A stretch of DNA of 64,000 nt from Sphingomonas sp. (GTDB lineage: Bacteria > Pseudomonadota > Alphaproteobacteria > Sphingomonadales > Sphingomonadaceae): the NCBI RefSeq assembly GCF_017744835.1, contig NZ_JAGIAM010000002.1:124001-188000 (forward strand). The letters run 5' to 3'. Under the pieces are notes generated by a model that worked only from the letters and a program-made list of their open reading frames with translations, did not search any database and had not been told where the DNA came from. A program made the translations under genes and the position numbers. Shown piece by piece: positions 34,356 to 43,240 of this stretch (position 1 is its first letter; every line of letters begins with the position of its first letter).

Positions 34356-35039
34356 TCACCGGCCGCCAGCGCGCTTTCCGCGAATTTCAATCTGGTACCA
34401 GGTGAGGTGGCCCAGCCCCTTGCCCAGCAAGCCGAACAGCGCCTTCTTCCATCCGGGAAGGGTTGCGTGACGAGACACGTCGACAACTTCAACCCCAGCG
34501 GCCTCGAACAGGGCGCGGTAGCTGGCTGGCGTGAACCAGCGCAGGTGCGTGCGGTCCATCACACCGAAATCCTCATATTCGAATTTCCCGCGCACCAGCC
34601 CGAGGATGATTCGCCAATGAGCGATGTTGGGCGAACTCGCGAACACGAGCCCCCCCGGCTTGAGTAGAGCGACAAGCTTGCGCAGCACCGGTTCAGGATC
34701 CACGAGATGCTCGAGCACTTCACTGCATATCAACGCGTCGAAGGTACCGGGAGCATAGGGAATCTCCATCGTCTCGACGTTGCCCACATGCACGGCGGTG
34801 AGCACGCGCATGGCTTCCTGTGCCATTGGCTCGAACATCTCGATGCCGACATAGGTGCCGCATTTGCCCTGCTCGAGTGCGAGCGCGCCGGTCGCGCCGT
34901 TGCCGCAGCCGAGTTCGAGGATTGCCGCATTCGGGTTGTGCGGAAGGTCAGCCACGAAATCGCGGCGCGCGCTCGTGTAATAGTCGTCCCGTTTTACCGA
35001 GTAGGCATCGTTCAAATAGCTGGATACTTCACGGGACAT
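34356..35039 (-). CDS. Class I SAM-dependent methyltransferase
   Basis: Predicted methyltransferase of 227 residues. The SAM-binding motif AILELGCGNGATG is near residues 39-51, followed by GIEMFEP, CSEVLEHLVDPEPVLRKLVALLKPGG and the HLRWFTPASYRALFEAAG ending, as in sugar or O-antigen methyltransferases of the Methyltransf_11 type. It overlaps the upstream flippase gene by 11 bases. The substrate is probably a sugar or lipid-linked intermediate of the polysaccharide. Confidence 0.87.
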   Translation of the reverse strand: MSREVSSYLNDAYSVKRDDYYTSARRDFVADLPHNPNAAILELGCGNGATGALALEQGKCGTYVGIEMFEPMAQEAMRVLTAVHVGNVETMEIPYAPGTFDALICSEVLEHLVDPEPVLRKLVALLKPGGLVFASSPNIAHWRIILGLVRGKFEYEDFGVMDRTHLRWFTPASYRALFEAAGVEVVDVSRHATLPGWKKALFGLLGKGLGHLTWYQIEIRGKRAGGR

Positions 35040-36513
35040 CGGATTCCTCTACCATTGGATTGCCGCCCGGATGGCCCAGGCGTAGCCGGACCAAGGCGAT
35101 CACGCGCAGGATCTCGTCGCGCCAGGGGTGCCTTAGCAGGAAAACCAACGCGCCCCACACGCACATACCGGCTACAACGCTGCCCAGCACATGGGCAATG
35201 GGCACCGAGGCCGACCAATCGTTGCCAATCATCAACAGCAGCGACGGCAGGATTGCACCGAGCGAGATCAGCAGGCTGGTCGCGAACGCGCGGAAGAGCT
35301 CTCCGGCAGTCGCGCCTGACAGGCGAAGTATGTGCGGACTATAGAGTGCGAAGCCGATGACGCAGTCGACGATACGGCCGGCGGCGGCCGCAGTGATGCC
35401 GAACATGCATCCAGCGGTAAAGGCGCCGAGGCTTCCCACCGCGCGCAGGATTTCGAGACGCGTCTGCCGCGCCATCTCGTCCTTGAGCACGAACAACTCC
35501 CAGTTCATGCCGAATCCGACGGCAACGAAAAGCGCGATCATCAGCAGTGAAAGCGCGGGCGCCGCCGCGAGCCACTGGCTGCCGAAGAGGATGAGCACGG
35601 CGGGCTTGGAAAGAACCGAGAGGCCCAGTGCGGCCGGCCAGATGAGTGCGGTGAGCATCTCCATGCCACGGATGTAGGTGGTCTTGATGTCGCCGCGCTC
35701 GCGGTAATCCTTTGAGAGCTGCGAGAAGATCACGCGCGTGACCGACCCGTAGAGGTTGAAATAGATCAGGTCCCAAATCTGTGTCGCCCGGGTGAAGATA
35801 CCCAGCGCAGGAAGGCCGAGAAGCCGGCCCATGATGATCTCGGACATGCGATGCACGAGGGCAGCGATGCCGCTGATCGTCAGCAGACGCAGCCCGAATG
35901 CCGTGAGCGTACGCCAGTGCGACAGCGAGAACCGTAACCGGACGTGGCGCGCACCGGCGATGCAATAGCCCAGAGCGCTCACGGCACCTGCGGCCAATGT
36001 ACCATAGGCCATGCTCATGTAGCTCGCGCCGCTGACGGCTGAACCGACGGTCACCAGCAAGTTGGTGGCGGCGGAAGCCACCAGGATCAGCGCAATCGGG
36101 CGGAATTTCATCTCGCGCTGGAGCAGGGCACCGGGGCGGAACTCGACGATCAGCAACAATGGCCTGAGCGCGAGGAAGCGGAGAACCGCGCCAACGCCCG
36201 GCTCGTGGACCATCGCAGCAGCTGCAAAGCTCGCTGCGAAAATCACGAGGCTCAATCCGCAATACAGGATCGCACTGACTGTAAACGCTGTATCTATTTG
36301 CCCGGACGAGAGCTCCGCCTCGCGCACGACATAGGCGGAGGTGCCTACCGCGGCGAGAATGTTGATGAGGCCGGCCGTTGCGAACCCCAGAGCGAAGACC
36401 CCCATCTCGGCCGGCGTGAGCAAGCGCGCTACTGCCATCGCCATAAGGAAGAGCAGCGCCGAGGATACGATCTGACCAGCGAAAGACCAGGTTACGGAAC
36501 GGCGGACGGACAT
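35029..36513 (-). CDS. Wzx-type oligosaccharide flippase (MOP superfamily)
   Basis: Polytopic transporter that would flip undecaprenyl-linked repeat units to the periplasm. The product has 494 residues with about fourteen hydrophobic segments. The N-terminal RRSVTWSFAGQIVSSALLF and ARLLTPAEMGVFALG are typical for the lipopolysaccharide flippase group of the MOP superfamily. It is co-transcribed with the methyltransferase. Together with the Wzy-like and Wza/Wzc genes it supports a Wzx/Wzy-dependent pathway. Confidence 0.9.
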   Translation of the reverse strand: MSVRRSVTWSFAGQIVSSALLFLMAMAVARLLTPAEMGVFALGFATAGLINILAAVGTSAYVVREAELSSGQIDTAFTVSAILYCGLSLVIFAASFAAAAMVHEPGVGAVLRFLALRPLLLIVEFRPGALLQREMKFRPIALILVASAATNLLVTVGSAVSGASYMSMAYGTLAAGAVSALGYCIAGARHVRLRFSLSHWRTLTAFGLRLLTISGIAALVHRMSEIIMGRLLGLPALGIFTRATQIWDLIYFNLYGSVTRVIFSQLSKDYRERGDIKTTYIRGMEMLTALIWPAALGLSVLSKPAVLILFGSQWLAAAPALSLLMIALFVAVGFGMNWELFVLKDEMARQTRLEILRAVGSLGAFTAGCMFGITAAAAGRIVDCVIGFALYSPHILRLSGATAGELFRAFATSLLISLGAILPSLLLMIGNDWSASVPIAHVLGSVVAGMCVWGALVFLLRHPWRDEILRVIALVRLRLGHPGGNPMVEESDVP

Positions 36514-36673
36514 TGAAGGCCCCAGCTAGCGAGCAAAAGCAGAGGCGCGGGAGACGCCGGTAAGTCCAATCATGGAAAGCGCGGCCCGGCTTTGATGCAG
36601 CGGCCCACTTATCAGCGCCCATGCGACCGGTCCAGCGCCGCAGCGTAGTTGCCTATGCGACACCCTTGTGCGA
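36514..36673. promoter_or_regulatory. Divergent promoter region (flippase / EpsG-like gene)
   Basis: This 160-base gap lies between the minus-strand flippase gene and the plus-strand EpsG-like gene and should contain both promoters. No clear sigma factor hexamers or hairpins were recognised. Confidence 0.35.
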
Positions 36674-37747
36674 ATGCGTCGACCAATGACCCCTGCGAAC
36701 ACGCCCCGCTTTTCGCTCCGGCCTCTGCAGTTCGGCGAACGCAATGTCGCGCCGCTGGCGCCGCTGCGTGCGGGCCGCTCGCTGGATCTTTCCGCCTTCG
36801 TGCTGATCGGAACCTGGGCGCTGCTGACGCCGATGGCGGCATTCAGCTGGCTCGGCGAATCCCGCGACTATATCGAATACCTGCGATATTACGCGACGAT
36901 TCCGAGCGACCTGTCGTTTTACGATACCAGGTTCGAACCCGGCTTCCATTTGGTCGCATGGTTTTTTCAGAGCGTTCTACACCTGCCTTTCGAATATCTT
37001 GTGCTGACGCTGGTAGGCACGGCGCTGGGTATCAAATTCTACCTGTTCCATCGCCATCTCTCGCACCCACTGCTGGCGATGGTCGCCTATGTCATCACTT
37101 TCTATCCGACACAGGAATACACGCAGATCCGTGCCGCGGTCGGCCTTGCGTTCGGCTACTTCGCGATTCACCTGTTCCTGCAGCTGAAATATCTGCGCGG
37201 CGCCGCCCTGATCCTCCTGGGATTCGCTTTTCACTCGAGCACAGCGCTGCTGCTGCTGGCCTATGTGGGCGCGCGCACGGTGAAGGGGAACGTGATGACC
37301 GTCACGATCGGCATCACGCTGGCGATCGTCTATGGCTTCTCGAGTTCGCTCAGAACATTCATCGTCGATACGTTTTCGGGCTACAACCCGCTTCTGCGGT
37401 CGTATCTCGAGAACACCATCGCGATCGAAAATCTGAGCATTCTGTCCATCAACAACCTCGTCCTTGCCATGGCCTGCGCCGCCGCAGTTGCGATGGGTTG
37501 GTATAGGATGGGCCGGTACCACGCGACATTGCTGACGATGCTGATATCGTCGCTAGTGCTTCTCGTCATCTTCGCAGACGCCCCAATGGTCGGCCAGCGA
37601 AGCAAGGAAGTCTTGTTCGTTAGCGGCGTGTTCCTAATGCACAGGGCGCCTATTTCGGAGAAGACGTGGCTTCCGGTGCTGATATTCTGGGCGGACGCGA
37701 TTCTGTTGTTCTATCTGAGCTTGCGCGAAGGGCTGATCCTGTCCTGA
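36674..37747 (+). CDS. EpsG-family membrane protein, candidate polysaccharide polymerase
   Basis: Polytopic protein of about 357 residues. The segment DTRFEPGFHLVAWFFQ after the first membrane helix and TQIRAAVGLAFGYFAI are recognisable in the EpsG family of presumed polysaccharide polymerases. About nine or ten membrane segments. Start choice is uncertain (GTG 36668, ATG 36674 or ATG 36686); none has a good ribosome binding site. The stop shares its last base with the next ATG (TGATG). As there is a second Wzy-like protein upstream, one of the two may be a ligase. Confidence 0.8.
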   Translation: MRRPMTPANTPRFSLRPLQFGERNVAPLAPLRAGRSLDLSAFVLIGTWALLTPMAAFSWLGESRDYIEYLRYYATIPSDLSFYDTRFEPGFHLVAWFFQSVLHLPFEYLVLTLVGTALGIKFYLFHRHLSHPLLAMVAYVITFYPTQEYTQIRAAVGLAFGYFAIHLFLQLKYLRGAALILLGFAFHSSTALLLLAYVGARTVKGNVMTVTIGITLAIVYGFSSSLRTFIVDTFSGYNPLLRSYLENTIAIENLSILSINNLVLAMACAAAVAMGWYRMGRYHATLLTMLISSLVLLVIFADAPMVGQRSKEVLFVSGVFLMHRAPISEKTWLPVLIFWADAILLFYLSLREGLILS

Positions 37748-38715
37748 TGCCCGTCGCCGACATCATCATCGTCAATTGGAACTCCGGCAACTGGCTGCGT
37801 CGCTGCCTGCGCTCGGTCGCGGCGGAGGGCGGCCCGCATGTCGGCAAGGTCATTGTCGTCGACAATGGTTCAACCGACGGATCGCTCGACTTGGGCGCGG
37901 AACAGGGAACCCCCCAGATAATCCGGTCCGAGCGCAACCTCGGCTTCGCGGCAGCCTGCAATTTGGGGGCCACCGCCGCCACCGCTCCCTATCTGCTGTT
38001 CCTGAACCCCGATGCGAGCTTCGGGGCCGAAACTTTGGGGACCGCCCTGAAATTTATGGAGAGCGAGACGGGCAGGGATGTGGGCGTGTGCGGCGTACGC
38101 CTGATCGAGGAATCGGGAGAGACGCAGCGCGGCTGCGCGCATTTCCCCTCCTGGCGCACTTTCGTGGGCGCGGCGCTCGGTCTCGGCAGCGTCGCCCCCC
38201 GTCTGTTCCCGCCTCTGCAAATGACCCACTTCGATCATCTCCAGAGCCGCGACGTCGACCATGTGATCGGTGCCTTCTATCTGATACGACGGCCGCTCTT
38301 CGAATCGCTGGGCGGCTTCGACGAGCGGTTCTTCGTCTATCTGGAAGATCTGGACCTTTCGCTGCGGGTGCATCGCGCTGGCTTCCGTGTCCATTACCTT
38401 GCGAGCGCTGAAGCGTTTCACAAGGGTGGGGGATCGTCCGAACGCGTAAAGGCGACGCGGCTTTTCTATGCACTCCGTAGCCGCCTCCTCTACGCGGACA
38501 AGCATTTCTCACGGGGGGCGAGCGCCGTGGTGGCGGCGACGACGTTGCTGATCGAGCCACTGCCGCGCTTCGCTCGCGCGCTGCTTCGCTTGTCGGCCGA
38601 GGAATTCGCCGACACATGTCGCGGCTTCGTGCTTCTGTTTCGCGACCTCGGAAACATCTTCAGCAGGCCGGCCGTCAAGGGACGCGCCGAGCCGATCACC
38701 ACGCGCCCCTCCTAA
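37747..38715 (+). CDS. Family 2 glycosyltransferase
   Basis: GT-A fold glycosyltransferase of 322 residues. The N-terminus DIIIVNWNSGNWLRRCLRS, the VVDNGSTDGS nucleotide segment, LNPDASF metal-binding strand and GGFDERFFVYLEDLDLSLR are typical of rhamnosyltransferase-like GT2 enzymes. It is coupled to the EpsG-like gene. The C-terminal region after residue 260 contains amphipathic stretches for membrane association. Donor and acceptor are unknown. Confidence 0.92.
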   Translation: MPVADIIIVNWNSGNWLRRCLRSVAAEGGPHVGKVIVVDNGSTDGSLDLGAEQGTPQIIRSERNLGFAAACNLGATAATAPYLLFLNPDASFGAETLGTALKFMESETGRDVGVCGVRLIEESGETQRGCAHFPSWRTFVGAALGLGSVAPRLFPPLQMTHFDHLQSRDVDHVIGAFYLIRRPLFESLGGFDERFFVYLEDLDLSLRVHRAGFRVHYLASAEAFHKGGGSSERVKATRLFYALRSRLLYADKHFSRGASAVVAATTLLIEPLPRFARALLRLSAEEFADTCRGFVLLFRDLGNIFSRPAVKGRAEPITTRPS

Positions 38716-38728
38716 GCGAGAGTCGCTC

Positions 38729-39802
38729 ATGCCGCGCATCCTCGCCCTGACCAAATATGGCCGTCGCGCCGCGAGCACCCGGCAGCGGCTGGAGCAATAT
38801 CTGCCTTTGCTCGCCGAACAGCGTATCGAGTTCGACATACGGCCGCTGCTCGACGACGATTATCTTGCTCGACTGGCCGAAGGGCGCCCGGCAAGCCGGC
38901 CCGCCGTGGCCGCTGCTTATGCCCGCCGCCTGAAGGATCTGCTCGCCGCGCGCAGCTATGACGCGCTCTGGATACAATATGAACTCTTCCCGTATCTACC
39001 CGGCCCGTTCGAGAGACTGGCAGGGATGGTAGGCGTTCCGCTGCTCGTCGATTATGACGACGCGATCTTCCACACCTATGACCACAATAGGCGCGCGCTG
39101 GTGCGTAGGCTGCTCGGCAACAAGCTGGCACCACTGCTCCGCCACACGACGGTGGCGATGTGCGGTAACGCGTACCTGCGCGACTATGCGGCGCGCTATT
39201 GCCCAGACACGGTGATCATTCCCACCGTGGTAGATACCGCAATCTATCGCCCGGCAGAGCGCGCGCGAGGCGGCGCCGTCATAGGATGGATCGGGTCACC
39301 TTCGACGTGGAGCTATGTGGTTCCGCTCCTTCCCACCCTGCTGCCGCTGCTCGTCCAAAAGGGCGCGCGACTACGCGTGGTTGGCGCGGGGCCGGCGGCG
39401 CGCGGGATCGAAGGCGTCGATTCGGTCGACTGGAACGAAGCACGAGAAATCGCCGACATCCAATCCATGGACGTCGGCATCATGCCGCTGACCGACGACC
39501 TATGGTCACGAGGGAAGTGCGGTTACAAGCTTATACAGTACATGGCATGCGGGCTGCCGGTCGTCGCATCGCCGGTCGGCGTCAACCGCGACATCGTGGC
39601 GCAGGGCGAGAACGGCTTTCTCGCGAGCGATCCGGCGGAATGGGTTGCGGCGCTCACCGACCTGCTCGAAAGGCCGGACCTGGGACGCACGATGGGCGCA
39701 AGCGGGCGCGAACGCGTGGTGGAGCGCTATTCGGTCGCTTCGCAGCGCGAGCCGCTGCTCGAAGCGATCACGCGCGCGCTGGAGCACAAGCGGGCTAGGT
39801 AA
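38729..39802 (+). CDS. Family 4 glycosyltransferase
   Basis: GT-B fold glycosyltransferase of 357 residues. The N-terminal domain (ILALTKYGRRAASTRQRLEQY) is followed by a C-terminal donor domain with GWIGSPSTWSYV, SMDVGIMPLTDDLWSRGKCGYKLIQYMACGLPVVASPVG and the Glu-containing ENGFLA region, as in GT4 enzymes that use nucleotide sugars. It starts 13 bases after the GT2 gene. The specificity is unknown. Confidence 0.9.
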   Translation: MPRILALTKYGRRAASTRQRLEQYLPLLAEQRIEFDIRPLLDDDYLARLAEGRPASRPAVAAAYARRLKDLLAARSYDALWIQYELFPYLPGPFERLAGMVGVPLLVDYDDAIFHTYDHNRRALVRRLLGNKLAPLLRHTTVAMCGNAYLRDYAARYCPDTVIIPTVVDTAIYRPAERARGGAVIGWIGSPSTWSYVVPLLPTLLPLLVQKGARLRVVGAGPAARGIEGVDSVDWNEAREIADIQSMDVGIMPLTDDLWSRGKCGYKLIQYMACGLPVVASPVGVNRDIVAQGENGFLASDPAEWVAALTDLLERPDLGRTMGASGRERVVERYSVASQREPLLEAITRALEHKRAR

Positions 39803-39830
39803 AGGCCACGCGATCGGCTAGGGCTGCGGC

Positions 39831-41840
39831 ATGTGCGGTTTGACGGGCTTTTGGACCAGCGACCGGCGTTCCGACGCCAGCGCGATTTTGGCGGCAATGA
39901 CCGCGAGCATTGCTCATCGCGGCCCCGACGACAGCGGCGTCTGGCTCGACGCCGAAGCCGGCATCGCGCTTGGGCACCGGCGGCTCGCGATCATTGACGT
40001 GTCGGCGGCGGGCCACCAGCCGATGCACTCCGCCTCGGGCCGCTACATCATCGTCTACAACGGCGAGATCTATAACCACCACGACCTGCGACGCGAGCTC
40101 GAAGCGGTCGGCGCCGCCCCCAGCTGGCGCGGCCACTCGGACACCGAGGTCCTGCTCGCCGCGATCGATCACTGGGGCTTCGAACAGACGCTGGAGCGTG
40201 CCAACGGCATGTTCGCGCTCGCGCTGTGGGACCGGCAGCGGCGGGTGCTGACGCTTGCCCGCGACCGGCTGGGCGAAAAACCCCTATATTATGGACGCGC
40301 GGGCGAAGACTTCGTCTTCGGTTCCGAGCTCAAGGCCTTGGCGCGGCACCCGAAATTCGAACGGCAAATCGACCGGGCAGCGCTTACCGAATATTTCCGC
40401 TATGCCTATGTCCCTGCCCCACGCAGCATCTGGCAACGCATAGGAAAGCTGCCGCCGGCGCATTTCGTCGAGATTCGGGACAACGGCCGGACCATCGGGC
40501 AGCCCACGGCTTATTGGGATTTCGCCGCGGCAGCTGCGCATGGTGCGGCCAATCCGGTGGCCGGAGGCACTGAGGCGCTGGAGACGCTCGACGGGCTGCT
40601 CAAGGACGCCGTGCTGCGGCGGATGGAAGCCGATGTGCCGCTGGGCTCGCTGCTTTCGGGCGGGATCGATTCCTCGCTGATCGCGGCGCTGATGCAGGCC
40701 CAGTCGGCGCGACCGGTGCGGACCTTCACGATCGGCTTCGACGACCCCCGCTTCAATGAGGCCCGTCATGCCAAAGCAGTGGCGGAGCATCTCGGCACCG
40801 ACCATACCGAGCTCTATGTGACTGCGCAGGACGCGCTCGACCTCCTGCCGCGCCTGCCGTCGATCTGGGACGAGCCCTTCGCCGATTCGTCGCAGATGCC
40901 GACCTATCTGGTCAGCGCCCTCACCCGGCGCCACGTAACGGTCTGCCTGTCGGGCGACGGCGGCGACGAACTGTTCGGCGGCTACAACCGCTATGCCGCG
41001 GGAATGCGGCTCTGGACCGCAGCCAAGGGCCTGCCGGGCCCGGTGCGCGGGGCAGTGGCGCGCGCGTTGCAGCGCCCCGGGGCGGCAGGTGCCGCCGACG
41101 CACTGATGCGGCTGGCGCCCAGCCGACACCGCCAGCTCGGGCTGGCCGACAGGCTACCGCGGCTCGGCCAGGCAATCGGCGAGACATCGCCCGACGGCAT
41201 GTACCGCCGACTCGTTTCGCAGACGATGGACCCCGAAGCGCTGGTTCTAAACTCCGCCGGCGACTCCCGTTCGGGGAGCGCCGGTGGGCCGCAGTTCGAC
41301 GATTTCCGCCAGCGAATGATGTACCTCGACACGCTCACCTATCTGCCTGACGACATATTGGTGAAGGTCGACCGGGCGGGAATGGCGGTGAGCTTGGAAG
41401 GGCGTATCCCATTTCTCGACCACCGCGTCGTCGAATATGCATGGCAGCTGCCGATGTCCGAGAAGGTGCGCGAGGGCACTGGCAAGCACATCCTGCGCGA
41501 ACTGCTGTACCGATATGTGCCGAAGGCGTTGGTCGAGCGTCCGAAAATGGGGTTCGCCGTACCCGTCGAGACGTGGTTGCGCACCGATTTGCGCGATTGG
41601 GCCGAGGAGTTGCTCGCCTTCTCGCGCGTGGCGAGCGAGGGCTTCCTCAACCCGCACCATGTGCAGGCGCTCTGGTCCGACTTCATCGCGGGGCGCCGGA
41701 GGACACACGTCCAGCTCTGGACGATCCTGATGTTCCAGGCCTGGCTCGAGGCGAGCCGCAGCGACACCGACTCGGTGGAGCGCCTATCGGGCATGGGCGC
41801 GGACGCGGCGCGCGACCAGCGGGCCGTGGCGGCGGGCTGA
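39831..41840 (+). CDS. asnB: Asparagine synthase-like glutamine amidotransferase
   Basis: Class II glutamine amidotransferase fused to an ATP-pyrophosphatase synthase domain, 669 residues. Cys2 (MCGLTGF) is the glutaminase nucleophile; the ATP PP-loop SGGIDSS lies near residues 275-281, followed by SGDGGDELFGGYNRY. In polysaccharide loci such AsnB paralogues can amidate uronic acids or transfer amide nitrogen to sugars. That role fits with the uronic acid-forming genes nearby, but primary asparagine synthesis cannot be excluded. Confidence 0.9.
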   Translation: MCGLTGFWTSDRRSDASAILAAMTASIAHRGPDDSGVWLDAEAGIALGHRRLAIIDVSAAGHQPMHSASGRYIIVYNGEIYNHHDLRRELEAVGAAPSWRGHSDTEVLLAAIDHWGFEQTLERANGMFALALWDRQRRVLTLARDRLGEKPLYYGRAGEDFVFGSELKALARHPKFERQIDRAALTEYFRYAYVPAPRSIWQRIGKLPPAHFVEIRDNGRTIGQPTAYWDFAAAAAHGAANPVAGGTEALETLDGLLKDAVLRRMEADVPLGSLLSGGIDSSLIAALMQAQSARPVRTFTIGFDDPRFNEARHAKAVAEHLGTDHTELYVTAQDALDLLPRLPSIWDEPFADSSQMPTYLVSALTRRHVTVCLSGDGGDELFGGYNRYAAGMRLWTAAKGLPGPVRGAVARALQRPGAAGAADALMRLAPSRHRQLGLADRLPRLGQAIGETSPDGMYRRLVSQTMDPEALVLNSAGDSRSGSAGGPQFDDFRQRMMYLDTLTYLPDDILVKVDRAGMAVSLEGRIPFLDHRVVEYAWQLPMSEKVREGTGKHILRELLYRYVPKALVERPKMGFAVPVETWLRTDLRDWAEELLAFSRVASEGFLNPHHVQALWSDFIAGRRRTHVQLWTILMFQAWLEASRSDTDSVERLSGMGADAARDQRAVAAG

Positions 41841-41846
41841 CGCGCA

Positions 41847-42506
41847 GTGGACCAGCTCCTGCACTGGATGGATAGCGCGGTAACCACGCATGCAGGATTG
41901 GTTGCGCTCGCCTTCGTGCTCGTTGCCCTTGCCGAATCGACAGCTTTCGTGGGTGTTGTCCTGCCCGCCACGCCGATCCTGCTGCTGATGGGCGGATTGC
42001 TGGGCGCCGGCCGGATCAGCCCTTGGGCGATCATTCCCGGCGCCATCGCAGGCGCGATCGCCGGCTATGGCCTCTCCTATATGGCGGGTCGCCGGCTTCG
42101 CGGCCGGCTAGGCAGGATCGTCTGGCTGCGCCGCCAGCGCCGCTCGATGGCGCGCGTCCGGCTATTCCTGCGCGCCTATGGCCCCCATGCGGTGATCCTC
42201 GGCCGCTACGCGCTCGGCCCGCTGCACTCGCTGCTGCCGCTCGTCGCCGGATCGATCGGCATGGACAGGCGCCGCTTCTGGTCGTTGAATACGCTCTCCG
42301 GAATGATCTGGGTGCCCGTCACGCTGGCGCCCGGCTATGTCGCCGCGCGGGCCGCGGATGCCGCGCTCGTGCCCGCGGCCTGGCGCGAGAATGCGATGGC
42401 TATCCTCGCGCTGATCAGCATTGTGGCGACGACAGGCTTGCTGCTGTTCGTCCTCAGCCAGAGCCTCGTCCGCACCCTGCGCCGGCGGCAGGCACGAACC
42501 CGCTAG
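41847..42506 (+). CDS. DedA-family membrane protein
   Basis: Inner-membrane protein of 219 residues with about four or five hydrophobic segments. The first half has the DedA-type ESTAFVGVVLPATPILLLMGGLLGAG, and the loop LGRYALGPLHSLLPLVAGSIGM matches the family's conserved region, although with fewer Arg residues than usual. DedA proteins move undecaprenyl phosphate or other lipids across the membrane in characterised cases. The GTG at 41847 follows asnB by six bases; it overlaps the convergent DprE2 gene by four bases. Confidence 0.85.
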   Translation: MDQLLHWMDSAVTTHAGLVALAFVLVALAESTAFVGVVLPATPILLLMGGLLGAGRISPWAIIPGAIAGAIAGYGLSYMAGRRLRGRLGRIVWLRRQRRSMARVRLFLRAYGPHAVILGRYALGPLHSLLPLVAGSIGMDRRRFWSLNTLSGMIWVPVTLAPGYVAARAADAALVPAAWRENAMAILALISIVATTGLLLFVLSQSLVRTLRRRQARTR

Positions 42507-43240
42507 AGCTTCATACGCTTGAATAGCGGCTCCGGGATCTCCCTGATGATCCGCATAATCGGACGCCAGACAGGCTTGACGTAAATCTCGTTGCGGCCAC
42601 GGCGATGGGCGGCGAGCACACGCCGGGCGACTTCCTCTGGCTGGGCAGTGAGCGGCTTGGGAAGGTCCATCCCGGCCGTCATGCGCGTTGCCACGAAGCC
42701 GGGCTTGACCGTCATCACATGGATTCCGCGCGTCGCCAGCTGATTGCGAAGCCCTGAAAGAAGAGCAGTGAACCCAGCCTTGGCTGAGCCATAGACCAGG
42801 TTGGAGCCCCGGCCGCGATCGCCCGCGACGGAGCTGATCCCGATTATCGCCGCGCCCTCCCGGCGCATCACGCGTGCTGCTGCGAGCAGGAAGCGCGCGG
42901 GCCCCACGTAATTGCTCGCCATGATCGCTTCCGCCAGGGCATCGTCCTGGACCGCCGCGGCCTGGTCGCCGAGCAGGCCGACGACCATCACCACGGTTCC
43001 GGGTTCAGCGCCGAGATCGCGGAAGAAGTCATCCGCGTCGTCTGCGACGACATCGAGCTCCACCGCGCGCGCCGCGACTCCATGGCGGATTGAGATATCG
43101 CTGCAGTCGTCCTGCAACTCCGCGGATCGGCGTGCGGCGAGGATGATCTCGCATCCGGCCGCCGCATAAGCTCGCGCCAGCGCGCGTGCCATGTCGGAAC
43201 GGCCGCCCACGATCAGGACGGGAGAAAGCGGCTGTGTCAT
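42503..43240 (-). CDS. DprE2-like decaprenylphospho-keto-ribose reductase (SDR)
   Basis: Short-chain dehydrogenase of 245 residues, matching the second half of the DprE1/DprE2 epimerase pair: it would reduce the 2'-keto intermediate to polyprenyl-phosphate D-arabinose. It has an SDR-type N-terminus VLIVGGRSDMARALA, the catalytic SSVAG, and Tyr-Gly-Ser-Ala-Lys (YxxxK) in VYGSAKAGF. The ATG at 43240 gives a TGATG junction with DprE1. Identity is strengthened because DprE1, GtrA and UbiA are immediately upstream. It lies at the 3' end of a six-gene operon. Confidence 0.88.
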   Translation of the reverse strand: MTQPLSPVLIVGGRSDMARALARAYAAAGCEIILAARRSAELQDDCSDISIRHGVAARAVELDVVADDADDFFRDLGAEPGTVVMVVGLLGDQAAAVQDDALAEAIMASNYVGPARFLLAAARVMRREGAAIIGISSVAGDRGRGSNLVYGSAKAGFTALLSGLRNQLATRGIHVMTVKPGFVATRMTAGMDLPKPLTAQPEEVARRVLAAHRRGRNEIYVKPVWRPIMRIIREIPEPLFKRMKL

